The notes under the pieces were generated by a model that saw only the letters and a list, made by a program, of their open reading frames with translations, ran no database searches and was not told where the DNA came from. 64,000 nt of DNA from Toxonevra muliebris (lineage: Eukaryota; Arthropoda; Insecta; Diptera; Pallopteridae): assembly GCA_963691655.1 (NCBI GenBank), contig OY829326.1, forward strand, positions 91,629,235-91,693,234, read 5' to 3'. Numbering within the stretch: the first letter of the stretch is position 1; every line of letters begins with the position of its first letter. This document shows, in pieces, positions 35,728 to 47,016 of the stretch. The position numbers and the translations under genes are program-made.

Positions 35728-36043
35728 AGGTGATTGGCCTACCGCAGACGATCCTGTGTTAATGGGGCTGTCATTACAGCGTTTTCACCACCCTACTGCG
35801 CATATATCTGGTTTGTGTCAAGGCTGACATTTGGATAAATTTACAACTGTGTGGTGAAGTGGGGGTTTCGAAGTTTCACGACTTTACCCCCAAGATGTTA
35901 CTGTTTGTGTATATGCTCACCATAATGGATGTTGCTACTGCATTTGTGTTCTTTATTCAGTAAACTGGCGATACGCAGAAATGATTATTTGCAGATGAGA
36001 TAGCTTTTTTGGGCTATGGTATTTTAAAAAAGCGTTCGGCCAT

Positions 36044-36110
36044 GCCCTTGCCGGAAATCGATCCCGGGACCCCTGAGATGTCAGTCTAGCACGCTGCCAT
36101 CCACCAAGAA
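36044..36110 (-). repeat. tRNA-like module, array copy 4
   Basis: Counterpart of 27,437-27,503, same variant. Confidence 0.5.
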
Positions 36111-38682
36111 CCAAGTAGATTAACCTTATCTGTGTTTGCCGGAAGTTCTCAAAATTTGTACAAGATATTCAAGTTAAATGAATCTACGAAAGCATTACTT
36201 AAAGCAAATGCTAATAAAATGAAACTGATGAAAATCAACAACAACCCCACAACGCTTTCATTCTGCAGAACGAGCTTATAGAATACGAAAAGGGCCAAAT
36301 CATTATTTAAGTAGTATAGTGAGCTTTAGCCCAAAACTGGGAAAGACATGAATCATATAGGAATTCGATCTTGTGGGTAAACTCCTTCCACTTCCAATGC
36401 ACTATATTCGTTGTTTCTGAATAAAACCAAATGTTCAAAACTAAATTTTTTAAAAAATTACGAGATTTCGATAGTGAATTCTGATTGAAAAAAATACACT
36501 CATTGCGAAAACTACAATATTGGATCTAACGAACAGAAATGCAATGCAGCTGCACACTCATAGAGGCGCCAAAATGCTACTCAGTTGAGAAAAGTTTGTG
36601 GAAATTCGTAATGCAATGCTAAATTAGGGTTTTTATTTTTTGTTATACTTATGGACAATTATCATTATACATATGCAATAAGCCGAGTAATACCTCGAAG
36701 CAGTGATGAAGGTACGTGAGCTCAAACAAAAGAAAGTACAGCAAACCAAGAATCATAAAACTGAGGATTGCGAATGGCGCCGGTACGCTATTTATTTAAC
36801 TTAATTGCATTTAATTTAATTTTAATTTATTACTTTAGAGAGTGATAAAAATGGGAAATTTTAACAGGTTTTCTAAATTTGGACTTAATAAACAGGAAAT
36901 AAAGTGCGAAATAGTTATATAACATTACGTCTTAAAAAAGACACATAAAACTCACAGATTCAGATTCAGTCCAGATTTTGAGGGTACATTCTAAATTTCG
37001 AGTATGCGGTCTGACTAGACTTACAACATGCATTATTGCTCGGTCAAAGTAAAGATCCACCCAGTGTTGGTATAGATCCAATAAAAACGTTTTAAAAATT
37101 GTCACAGTTCACTAAAAATCTTCCCAATAATAGAGTGCAATTAATTTAGTTTTGCATCACTATAAAAGTACGTGGAATATTATTGGCATAGCTATAATAG
37201 CACGAAGAAAAAAATCAGTTTTGATTTTTTAAGTTTAATATTACTTAGTGGTATTACGACGATGTAAAAGTAATGTTTTTAAAAGAGTTTTATTTTTTAG
37301 TTAAAAAAATACTCTAAAAAAAGTTAACAAAAAGAAGAAAATTGAGTTGAGTGCAAAACAAATTGATTTTTTACAAATGCCGTACAAAAATGAGTACCTA
37401 CTCATATAATTAACTTTCCCGCTGCGCAAGAACCTAGACCGACGCCATTTTCCACCTTTGCTCTCAGCGTGTGATCTTGTATCCCTTTCTTACAAACATT
37501 CGTTCTATCCCATTCGATTACAACACCAAAAACGAAAGACTAAAGACACATGCGCAAACTCAATAAAACTATTACTCATCCCCTTGTTATCCCCCGCTGC
37601 GAACGTGCCACGTGCCGAAACGAACATTTAATATGCGCAAACATCGACAATATAAGACTTTGTTTCGAAGAATAGAACAGTTTATTATACCATATAATGA
37701 TAAAATATTAAAAATTTATTTATGGATCGAGAAACACTTTGCTCTGCAAAAACGAAATAAATCTTTCTTTTGACCAAAAGAATTTTCATTTTTAATGTAT
37801 ATGTTTATTCGATTTAATCAAAAGAGATTTGTTCCTTTCTTGTAAAAAAAAATATTTATGCTTCTTTTGCGCTTAGAAGGCGCGAATTTCTGATTTACTC
37901 GTAGCGATTCATATACAAATATATACATATATAAGTATATAATATGGTAAATGATCAGCCGTCTGCCCGTATATGCGGTAAATTGACTAAAACTAGAGGA
38001 AACTAACAACCGATCTAATTTGTCTGAAGAAACTAACCTCTGAGTTGTTTGTATTTTGAGGAGGCTAATGAGAAACAATTTATTCTCATATTATTTGTTG
38101 TCTTTTCTACTGGTTAACCCAAATGAAGCCTTATAGCCTGAATATCATTAGAAGCTTCGCTCAATGCACAAACATGATCTTTCAGTGATTTTTAGAACAT
38201 TTTTTAATTAAATCTAGCAACAAGTTATTACGACTGATGAAAATTGACGATAATAGTTTATAATATTTTAATTTCGAACATTTTTTTATAAATTTCTTAA
38301 CAATTTGGCTATTCATATAAATAAATCGAAGCCTGTCTCAGGTTTTTGAAAAAGTAAAAAACATCCACTTCAATTTTTACACCATTTTATTCCCAATTTT
38401 TCCTCTTAGACACCGATCGCTATTTCTTTTAAAACTAAATTATAATAACTCTGGTATGACAAAATTCATTTTTATTGCATGCACTTCATGGAATTCCGTA
38501 CATCTTATTATAGCTATTGAGAAAACTGTCAACAATAACTGAAATCACCCCTATTTCCCATACAAAGTGAAAAACACGATCGTCTCCTTTTTTGCCTACA
38601 TCGTTTTTTTACGTGTGCTAAAAAACTCATAATGGCTCGAAAATATGGCGCCCGCTACTGTTGCTACTGTCGCACTTTCCGC

Positions 38683-38810
38683 TATTTAAGGATCGCAATT
38701 TTTCAGCTTGTGAGAAGTTGTTAGTGAACATTGAAAGAAGCAACACGTAATAGTGAAACATAGTGCATAATTTATCAATTGGAAATAATTTCATATCGAA
38801 ACAATTTAAT
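38683..38810 (+). promoter_or_regulatory. TATA-like box and non-coding exon 1 of the array gene, copy 4 (variant promoter)
   Basis: The TATTTAAGG box is kept at 38,683-38,691, but three bases around it differ from all other copies: GTCGCAC for GTCACAC, TTTCCGC for TTTCAGC and GGATCGC for GGATCCC. Exon 1 ends at 38,810 before GTAAGT. Confidence 0.55.
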
Positions 38811-39394
38811 GTAAGTTTTTTAATCACTGTATAAAGATATTGTGTGCTCTATAAATTGTAAATAGTGAATACTGACACCACAACAGGAATTTTGGAAATT
38901 GTTTTTGAGAAATTATAATATTTCTTCTGAAGTTTTGTGGATTCAGGAGAAAACATCGTTGATCAAAATAAAGAAGCAAAACATTTTAATGCCAAAATTT
39001 AACTTTTTTAAAAAGAATAACAGTTTTTTGTGTGTGTGGCTCGCCAAAAAAAAACCTTGCTCTTTAGCGATTAAGCCAATAAATAAAAATAATAGAAAAC
39101 TCTCAAAACCAGATACTAACCTCACCAATCTACCGTTCTTACTTGGTCCTTGGCCGAAAGTGGACAATTTTATATAGAAAAGAAATAAGAAATAATTGTA
39201 GGCACTGAAGAGTAGAATTTTTTCAATGATATTTTCGTTTGCTAAGCTGAAACAAGTTTCACCCTTCCATTAGTATTTTTACATGTTCCCATGTTTTATT
39301 AGTTATTTTTATAAAATCAAATCTAACTACTTCCTAAATTATTATTTTACAATAATGCATTATTTGCTTTCTCTCTTTTCCTTTTCCTTACAGA

Positions 39395-40291
39395 ATGAAA
39401 AAGTTTCAGCTTGGAAAATACGAAAGTCAGCAGAGGTCCAGAGCCGGTAACGTGCATAAGCTCTTCGCACCGTCTCATCCTGTGAAGCCTTCCGAAGCTT
39501 TTCCTTACGGAATGGTGAATATTGACTCTGGAAAATACGAATGTCAGCAGAGGCCTAGAACCTATAACGTGGATAAGCTCTTCGCACCACCCTATCGTGT
39601 GAAGCCTACCGAAGAGAGTGACAATATATCTGCGAAATTAGGCGAATACTCCGAAGTCAAAGATCTTTTGGGTGTTAGCACATTGGGGATTACCGTCAAC
39701 TTGTGTCGCGATGGTGTTAGTGGTGGTGGTGGAAGTATAACTACGCAGCAACGTTTCCCGCCACCACAAGAGTTGCGTGGCGACGGTGTTAGTGGTGGTG
39801 GTGTCGGTATATCTAAGACAACTACAATGCAACGCTTCCTGCCACCACAAGCCAGACATTTTCAGCAACGACAGCCATGGCAAAAAACGCCGTATATGAA
39901 GCATCCGAATAATAATCCGTCTGCCATGCCAAATAGACGCCTCGACCAACCAAAGACATCGACATTGTCTCACAATGGTCATATAACAAAAAAAGAGAAC
40001 TTTACTAAGCCGTCGATCTCAGCGATTCAACCAAAACAAAATAACCACTCCTCTTTTGGCAATATTATTAGTTCAGATTTTGATAAATACATTGGAATTA
40101 AGCTACTTTCCCCTATCAAACCATTGCCAATGACGCCGTCGAAGTTGGCGGAGCTGGAGTTGCTCTTACCACTTGTTTGGAATGCACCTGCAGCGAGTCC
40201 TCTTTCCACCACTGCCACCTCTTCTTCTGCTGGTGTTGCTGCTATCGAAAAAACTACTGCCATTACTACAAAAACACCACACAGCGATTAG
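39395..40291 (+). CDS. Array gene, unknown 298-aa protein, copy 4
   Basis: Intact ORF of 298 codons; a 9-bp in-frame deletion removes Lys-Ser-Ser after the first Gly-rich patch (GGGGSITTQQRF). Otherwise it has the same architecture as the others, with Gln5 like copy 2. Downstream, exon 2 is 80 bp longer than in copies 1-3 (ends at 40,451). The extra piece contains LRQDQKYFSYYDITKF in the frame of RLMTQDVLESLRQ, and in the exon-3 frame QWYEADNMVQQGQHK. This copy probably keeps the older 3' structure. Function unknown. Confidence 0.65.
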   Translation: MKKFQLGKYESQQRSRAGNVHKLFAPSHPVKPSEAFPYGMVNIDSGKYECQQRPRTYNVDKLFAPPYRVKPTEESDNISAKLGEYSEVKDLLGVSTLGITVNLCRDGVSGGGGSITTQQRFPPPQELRGDGVSGGGVGISKTTTMQRFLPPQARHFQQRQPWQKTPYMKHPNNNPSAMPNRRLDQPKTSTLSHNGHITKKENFTKPSISAIQPKQNNHSSFGNIISSDFDKYIGIKLLSPIKPLPMTPSKLAELELLLPLVWNAPAASPLSTTATSSSAGVAAIEKTTAITTKTPHSD

Positions 40292-40663
40292 CGTGCACGC
40301 CAAATATACACCACCCTCCAGATTAATGACACAGGACGTTTTAGAATCACTGCGTCAGGACCAGAAATATTTTAGTTATTACGATATTACGAAATTTCTC
40401 GTGGTCAATGGTATGAAGCTGATAACATGGTTCAACAAGGGCAGCATAAGGGTGAGTACTTAATAATAATTACTTTTAAATAAAACTTTAAATAGCGCTT
40501 GAGTCATTGGGACAAACTTTAATGCTGAGTTTGTGCTATAAACATTTAGACCAAAATTTTTTTCAACTATACTTACAGTGTTACTTACTTGTTAATTTTT
40601 AACAAGTATTTCATTATGTGTTTTTAACCTCCTTTTTCCCTTTTATTTTTTTATTTTTTGCAG

Positions 40664-40767
40664 AGCTTTTTATTAAGCTTGATCGTGAAAATGGTTCAAT
40701 GACTTTGCATACCACAATGCAAGAATTTAATAAATACGTTCAGTCTGGTCTAGAGAAGATTGAATGA
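40664..40767 (+). other. Exon 3 of the array gene, copy 4
   Basis: Donor GTGAGT at 40,452, acceptor ending 40,663, TGA at 40,765-40,767. Because of the 80 extra bases, the QWYEADNM frame, not the LRQDQKYF frame, reads on in phase into LFIKLDREN here. Confidence 0.5.
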
Positions 40768-40820
40768 AGATTAAAGGTGCTGATGGAGTAAAATTCTGTT
40801 CCTACACACAGTACTCATCT

Positions 40821-40821
40821 T

Positions 40822-40873
<52 letters not shown>
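40821..40873 (+). repeat. (CAA)n microsatellite, expanded in copy 4
   Basis: About 17-18 CAA repeats in the 3' region of the gene, against 6-7 at the same place in copies 1-3 (e.g. about 8,770-8,790). Confidence 0.9.
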
Positions 40874-40874
<1 letters not shown>

Positions 40875-41116
40875 AACAGTAAACACTGTAAGAAGACAAT
40901 GAAGCTTATTATTTAGAAAACGAAAAAATCATCATTGCAAATTTATCAATTATTATTCTTTTTAATATGTATAATTTTATTATTACAAATAATGTGTGGT
41001 TATGTAATTTTGAAAATAATTTAACAAGTTTAATTTTACAAAACAAATAAATATTTTATTAAAAATTCTACAATTTAAAATCAAACAAAAATTGCTTTAT
41101 TTTATATTTGGTTTTG

Positions 41117-41650
41117 GCGCAATAAGCTCATTCCAATGTCTAACAAAACTCAGGAGATTGGATTTGTTCTTTCGACGATAATGGAATCCGTCAATGGGGT
41201 ACGATGTTTCCAACTTAAAATTTCTGCTTGACTTCTAACCGCTAGAGTTCTCACAGCGGAAGGCTAATTGTATGCAGAGAAGACATTTGATTTTTGTTAC
41301 CCAGAGATGAGAGGAACGGGATTTGTTCTTCCTTGAGTGTGCATACCAAAGCAAGCGCAATAAGCTTATCCCCACGCATAGCAAAAACCAAGGGGATTGG
41401 ATTTGCATGCTTTTGGTGGCTAACCACTAGAGTTCTAGCCAGGAAGGTTTATTGCATACAGGGGAGCCACTTGACCTTTGCCTTTCAGGGATGAGGGGAT
41501 CAGGAGATGTCCTTCCTTAGAATGTGTGTACAAAGGTAAGCGTAATAAGCTTATTCCCAAGCATAACGAAACCCCAGGAGATTGGATTTGTATGCTCGGC
41601 GGGAACTGGATCCATCGAAGGAGTACGATGTTCCAACGAGTTTTTTGGTT
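41117..41650 (+). repeat. Degenerate tandem repeat, about 185-240-bp period
   Basis: GCGCAATAAGCTCATTCC (41,117), GCGCAATAAGCTTATCCC (41,355) and GCGTAATAAGCTTATTCC (41,540) each head a diverged block. The blocks share GGATTGGATTTG, ACCRCTAGAGTTCT and GGAGTACGATG-like phrases. It lies right at the array border. It looks like an old local satellite or decayed repeat. Confidence 0.65.
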
Positions 41651-42873
41651 GACTCATTATGGGCGATAGCACTTTGTCGGAGAGAAAAAAATGAGTTTGG
41701 GTTTGAGGTTTTTTTTTTTTTTGTGTTCACTATTTTCGTGTTTTTATGTAGGTATATAAAGAGAGAGAGAGAGAAAGAAGGATAATTAGTGCTAGCTTCT
41801 AAAATCTGTAATTTTTTTGAAAACCCCAAGCTATGGGGGTTCTGTTTTTCCAGTGTATATAACAGAGAGAGAGTTAGAGCTAGGTTTTTTTTCATTTTGT
41901 CAAGTGTATGTAAAATAGAAAGAGAGATATAAAAATTTTAATTCTATTAAATAGCAAATGATTCTACGTGCTAATCATTTTTGTGCTTGTATTTGCATAT
42001 AAAGAAAAGAGAGAGTTGGAATTAGAGTTTCCAAAATGAAATATATATTCGTGCCACCCTGCCAGGGAGAGCAAGAAAAAATTTCACAACATTTGGCTAT
42101 GTAAACGAGGGTTTACTGTCGTACAAAGATTATTAGCTCTGGGTTGTAACTTTGTAACTTTGGAGTGTTTATTGGGTTGTACGATCTTTGCGAATGCTTG
42201 TTAGGTTGCGCTCTTCCGTCTTTTAATTGCCCACAAATTTTTTGAGAATTTGCTGAAATGTCTTTTGGTTATTAAAAAAAATTTTTATAGTGTAGCAACC
42301 AAAATCTCTAGGAGTATAAATATTAAGAAGAACTAGAGTTACCTTTCCAAAATTTGTTATTTTATATAGCCTATGCAAATGGGGTTTTTTTCTTTTGTAC
42401 AAGAAAAATCTTTTTGCTGCTGACAGCGTATGTAGAGTAGAAGAGAGATAGAAGGACGCGCTAAGCAACGAGCTACATGTAGGGAATGCACATAGAACTA
42501 TATAGATATAGTTATAGGTAGCATTGTGCATCAATGCTAATGCTAATATTTCTTAAATTATTGAATAACGAAGACCGATTACACAAGAAAGGGGTTGTTG
42601 TGCACTTAGATACCCAATTAATAATAAAAAAGAAACATTTTGAGAGAAGAGAAAAAAAAAAATTGGATAAATCTTCAATATATACTACCAATGGCATATA
42701 CTAATGCTCACTGGGTTGTATTGAATTGAATCAAAGAAAAGTTTCATTTGTGAAAATTTATATGCACAACTCATCTTCTTTACAGGAGAGGATTCAAATA
42801 TGCTAATATTTTCTTTTTCGGCGAATTCCTATTATTTTTGGAGCGAATATAGAGAGAATAGCAGAGTATTTTG
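41651..42873. other. Low-complexity stretch, no gene recognised
   Basis: A/T-rich with scattered GAGAGA tracts (41,760-41,780, 41,863-41,875, 41,925, 42,008). No ORF with recognisable content. Confidence 0.5.
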
Positions 42874-44205
42874 CAGTGTGACCAACTTTTGTTTTTCAAA
42901 ATCCGCTAAAATGAAGAAAAAACGAGTATTTTCATTAAAAAAGCCCTAAGTTTTTTCCATATAAAAGTGTTAAACATAATTTTATTTATATACAGTAGAA
43001 TCGCAATAATTCGTGCCCCGTTAATCTCAAATCTCAATAATTTGTAACAAACTGCTGGTCCCTGAAAAAAATCGCTTTAATTCGCAAAAATTCTACACAT
43101 TTTGGTCTCCTCGCTAATTCGTATTTTTTTCAATACAAGGTCTTTTTAACCTCTTATAAATCAAAATCGGTTGTTGAAAACCTCTTACAATGCAGAGCAA
43201 AATTCTATGGAACTATGATTTGAAAAAAAAAACAATCATTGTAGATAGCTACGTTCACTTTTTTAAGGAATTTTTTGTGTTTTTTGTGGTTGACAAGATA
43301 TGCGAAGAGAGCCTTAAACTTTTCTTATTTTAACCTCGTTAACCTATATCCCAATAATGTTCGAAAACTTAAGTGAAATGGAGATACCGTTTCTATTTTA
43401 TTTGAGTTTTCTTTAAAATACGGATGCTTACTGCCAATGAGTGGATTGTGGATCGCCCTAAATTGGCTTTGCTATAATTCCTGGTTATAGAGGTTATAGC
43501 AGACATTAGGCCCCATTGGAAAACTTAAGGATAACTGTAAGGATTAAGAGTCCTGGATATATTATTTTTTTAAATTTATTTTAATATTTGCATAAAATAT
43601 TGAAGAAACTCAACAAAGATTTTAAGGAAAAAATCGGGAGTGAACGGGTTGAATCGAAATCTCGTTAAATTGAAAACCTCTGTAATTCGTAAAGATTGCT
43701 GGTCCCTTGCGGTTACGAATTATCGGGATTCTGATGTATTAAAAGAAAATTAATTAAATTCATGTATTTTTAAAGTTTTTAATTCACAGCATTTTAAAAT
43801 TATACAATTCTCTTCATTACTATCAGCTTCTTGTGGCCATAACACACTTTTTAATCTGAATTCAGAAGCATCATAAACACTAGTGCTGTTTATACACACA
43901 TTTATGCCATCTGGTATTTTTTAGTTTTCACAAAATGAATTTTGGTGTTTTAATCCATTTTTTATATGAAGTAAAGAATTTTCTGAATTGAGTGACTTGT
44001 GGTTACGAACTTTGGATTTAAATAAGTTCACTGTTCATTTTTTCGATATAAAATGTTGTTAGGATTATTTAGCGGAGCATTTAGTGTATTTTAAATCGAA
44101 AAAACACGTAAAAAACCCCGCTACCCGCTAAATCACTTTTCTTCCGCGTTTTAATTTTCAAAAATCACTAAATTTAGCTGAAAAAGCGCTTAGTTGGCCA
44201 CACTG
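42874..44205. mobile_element. Non-autonomous hAT-like element (1.33 kb) with a nested MITE
   Basis: The ends are inverted: CAGTGTGACCAACT at 42,874 and the complement of CAGTGTGGCCAACT ending at 44,205, with further subterminal similarity (CCGCTAAA). The flanks are GTATTTTG (42,866-42,873) and GTATTTCG (44,206-44,213), an 8-bp target duplication with one mismatch, as made by hAT-type (also P-type) transposases. No transposase is visible. A pogo-like MITE sits inside. Confidence 0.75.
42993..43736. mobile_element. pogo/Tigger-like MITE, 744 bp
   Basis: Left end CAGTAGAATCGCAATAATTCG, right end the complement of CATCAGAATCCCGATAATTCG, bordered by TA on both sides (42,991-42,992; 43,737-43,738). 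CTGGTCCC and CGTAAA/CGCAAA motifs recur near both ends. There is no transposase ORF. The TIR type and TA target fit the pogo branch of Tc1/mariner. Confidence 0.75.
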
Positions 44206-44433
44206 GTATTTCGTACTGGGAAAGTGCAAAGTTTGACAGTCACTTTAAAATATATTCTATAAGGAGAGATGGGAAACTTTAAGTACGTGCGTGTTCAACA
44301 GAAAGGAAAACCAAGAAATCAAGAAACAAAATACATCACACTTTTTATATATTTATGTATTTATAAAAGTATATAAGTGAAGTTTCGAAATAATTTGAGA
44401 AACGGATCGAGGTGAGTTTTTTGACATCGAGAG

Positions 44434-44731
44434 AATTATCCGATTAAATCAAGCAAGTTTTACCAATGTAATTGTCCGCACAACCACTTTTTGATGTGTA
44501 AACATTTTAGCTCATGGTATGGGGAAAATTTCAAATGTAAGAATAACGGTAATGTAAGATGTAAGATAACTGTAACGTCCAGTTCCCCTCTCGCTCACAC
44601 TAAAGCGCGGTATGACTGTGCTACTCTAAACAACAAAGAGAAGAGAGAAGAGAAGAAGAGAGGGAGAAATTAAAATACGAGCGGAGTTTGTTTGTTTATG
44701 TTTCGATCAATTTACTCACATATATATGTAC
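44434..44731 (+). repeat. Left arm of the long inverted repeat
   Basis: It contains AATTGTCCGCACAACCAC, TTGATGTGTAAA, CCCCTCTCGCTCACAC, a purine-rich AGAGAAGAGAGAAG stretch and TTTACTCACATATATATGTAC. All have counterparts on the opposite strand at 48,683-48,990. Confidence 0.9.
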
Positions 44732-47016
44732 TGTAACGACAGTCTGCTCCACAAAAAAAAAAAACCCAAAATAAAAATTAGGTAGTAGTGGTACCAACAA
44801 ATACCAATAATGCATACACAAAAATCCCTAACGAAATAATATCTTGCATATGCGCATGGGCTACTTGGGGTCAGTGCTTAGGTAGTAGAATGAGTGTGCG
44901 ACTGTGGAGAGAACCGACAGTCGGATTGACTGTCGTGTTACTCAGCATAATAAGGATTCAGCAAACAGTATAACTAAACGGTTTCTATGTATGAAAGGTA
45001 CCTATGTAGGATCATTAGGAAAATACACCTAGCAACAAGAAGTTGAAGGATTGAGACCACAATGGACAAACGGCAATCTAACTTTATATATTCATATATA
45101 TATAATAGAAAATCTAGGATAGTTCTCAAGGAAAACCTAATATAGAAAGGCTTGAGATAAGAAAAAAAATAAAAAATCAAAGAAAACAAAAAAAATAAAG
45201 AAAAAAAAATATATATAAAAGAATTAGAAAATAAAATTCAGAAGAAAAAAAAATTTTGTAATCTTTTTCAACAGGTCCTAGAGAGGAAAATTATAGGGCC
45301 TCAAGCTGGGTAGGCGCAAGCGAAGAAATTCCAACAGCTGATGAGGTCAACGACCTGTGCAAGTGAAATAATTTAGTCGTGCAAAGACAGAAAAAAAAAG
45401 ACTCCGAAGAGAAAACCTTACATGTGTGCATACGAATAGTGCACCAAATAATAAAAAATATCATAGTTATAGTTACATACATACATATGTACATACATAC
45501 ACGCCAAAGAGCGAAACAAAAATTATTATAAAAAAAGAAAAAAAAAACAAAGAGAGAATTAAAGAAAATACATATTTATGGCAAATAATCAAAGAAAGAC
45601 AAAATAAGAAAAGAAACGCAAATAAAATTAGATCAAAGCATATGCACATACGTATAGAAAAGAAATATTTGAGTGAGAGTGGTTGTGCTATGCTCTTTTT
45701 TTCTGTTCACCTTCATAATGTGTTCGGTTCATTTCTATTCGTTCCCACAGGTCTTCGTCATCGATCTGCTGCATGCTGGCGCCAACATCAGAAGAGAACG
45801 ACGAATACGGTGAGTGTAAGAAATTAAAATTATAAATACATATATCTGACCAAAACAGAAATAAATTAACAAAGAAAGAAAGAGACAAGAAAGTGTCCCA
45901 CTATACATATAACTTATATATATGTGCCCAAGAAAATTTGCAAACATTCGATTTTTTTTTGAAACACCGTCGGTGGCCTAGTGGTAGAGTGCTAGACTGG
46001 AGTCCCAGCTACCTCGAGTTCAAATCCCCACTGATGCACATGAAATTTTAAAACTCTTTGCTTTCTTTCGATTATTTTTTTTTTTTATAATATTATTCAT
46101 ATAAATATATTGTCTAATTTTTATATAATAATACAAAAATAATAATAAGTTAAATAATAGTAACTTATAATATTTATAATATAATACCTTTTTTTCTATC
46201 TTTATTTTTGAATTTACTTATTGTTTTTTTTGAATTTTTTTTAATACTTATTAATAAAAACTCAGGTACCGAAATACATATATCGATTTAAGTGCATGTG
46301 TATTCCTGCATATGCGTTGAATGCAATCTTTTAGAATGCCAATACAAGGCATTATTATATTATTATGAGCAACTAAGGTGTTACCACGGCTGGTGTAGGT
46401 GCCACACTCTACGAGTGGCGAGGATAATCATGTGTGCGGACGGACATTGACTAAAGACGGACTTACCAGCAAAAATTGGGAATAATACCAGAACCCGAGG
46501 AGCAGTGGTATTATTCATGGCTGTATGCTAGATTTAGTTGCAGGTGGGGAGGGACAGCTCCTGCTGACGGACGTTTTGTCGGACCGATAGGTATTTGTTT
46601 ATTTTGAGTGCTATTAGTATGAGTAGGTGCTGAACTAACTGCGGGTGATAGGTAAAGACGTGTGAATGTACGTGTGATGAGCGACTGAGTGTGATATATA
46701 GGTGAATCGGGTTGAGTGCAAGTGAATGGTGAATGTGAGGATGAATGTGGGCGGTTAGATTAGCATAGAATAAATGTGGACGTATTTGTTGTTAGTTTTC
46801 ATCAGTTCTTTCCTTAATTTCTCTCTCTTTTATTTTTAAATTTCAACCTTAAAGAAGATTTTTATTGGCACGACGGATTAATCTTTCTTTGAGTGTCTGG
46901 TGGACAGTTTGAGTGGCAAGAACCACCCCATCCGACGAGCAGCCGAGCCGACCACCGTGCCACCTCTGCCACATCTGCCACATCCAGCTGTACCCCTCCA
47001 AGTCAGACACATAACA
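44732..47016 (+). mobile_element. Solo LTR, 2,285 bp, with GTAC target duplication
   Basis: Begins TGTAACGACAG, ends ACACATAACA, and is flanked by GTAC at 44,728-44,731 and 47,017-47,020. The flanking arm sequence is continuous across the gap, as the right inverted repeat shows. TG...CA ends with a 4-bp duplication fit a long gypsy-type LTR. An AATAAA lies at about 46,768. No internal direct repeat suggests two LTRs. It contains ATAC microsatellites (45,474-45,502), a tRNA-like module and an exon-like piece of unknown meaning (45,751-45,809, between CCCACAG and GTGAGT). Confidence 0.65.
45968..46040 (+). repeat. tRNA-like module within the solo LTR
   Basis: GTCGGTGGCCTAGTGGTAG resembles a box A and GAGTTCAAATCCCC a box B. 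GTCGGTG and CACTGAT could form a 7-bp acceptor stem with two wobbles. The anticodon arm (CTGGAGTCCCAG) leaves only a 4-base loop and the T stem is poor, so this is a degenerate tRNA or SINE head. Confidence 0.45.

Larger units (their letters stand above)
32965..41100 (+). repeat. Tandem array unit, copy 4 (right end of the array)
   Basis: Almost identical to copy 3 up to the gene, then with more private changes. Homology stops at about 41,100, shortly after the gene 3' end, where copies 1-3 continue into the GAGAGATTTTTGATTG repeat and this copy goes into different DNA. This is the right border of the array. The 36,111-38,682 stretch is AT-rich and unrecognised. Confidence 0.95.

Noticed and set aside
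44491..44673. 60-codon Cys/Lys-rich ORF in the left inverted arm and its counterpart at 48,630-48,932
   Set aside because: Part of a long terminal inverted repeat; the two frames differ by indels not in multiples of three.
46379..47016. A separate 638-bp LTR starting TGTTACCACGG
   Set aside because: No target duplication at that start, whereas the 44,732 start gives GTAC on both sides and restores the inverted repeat.
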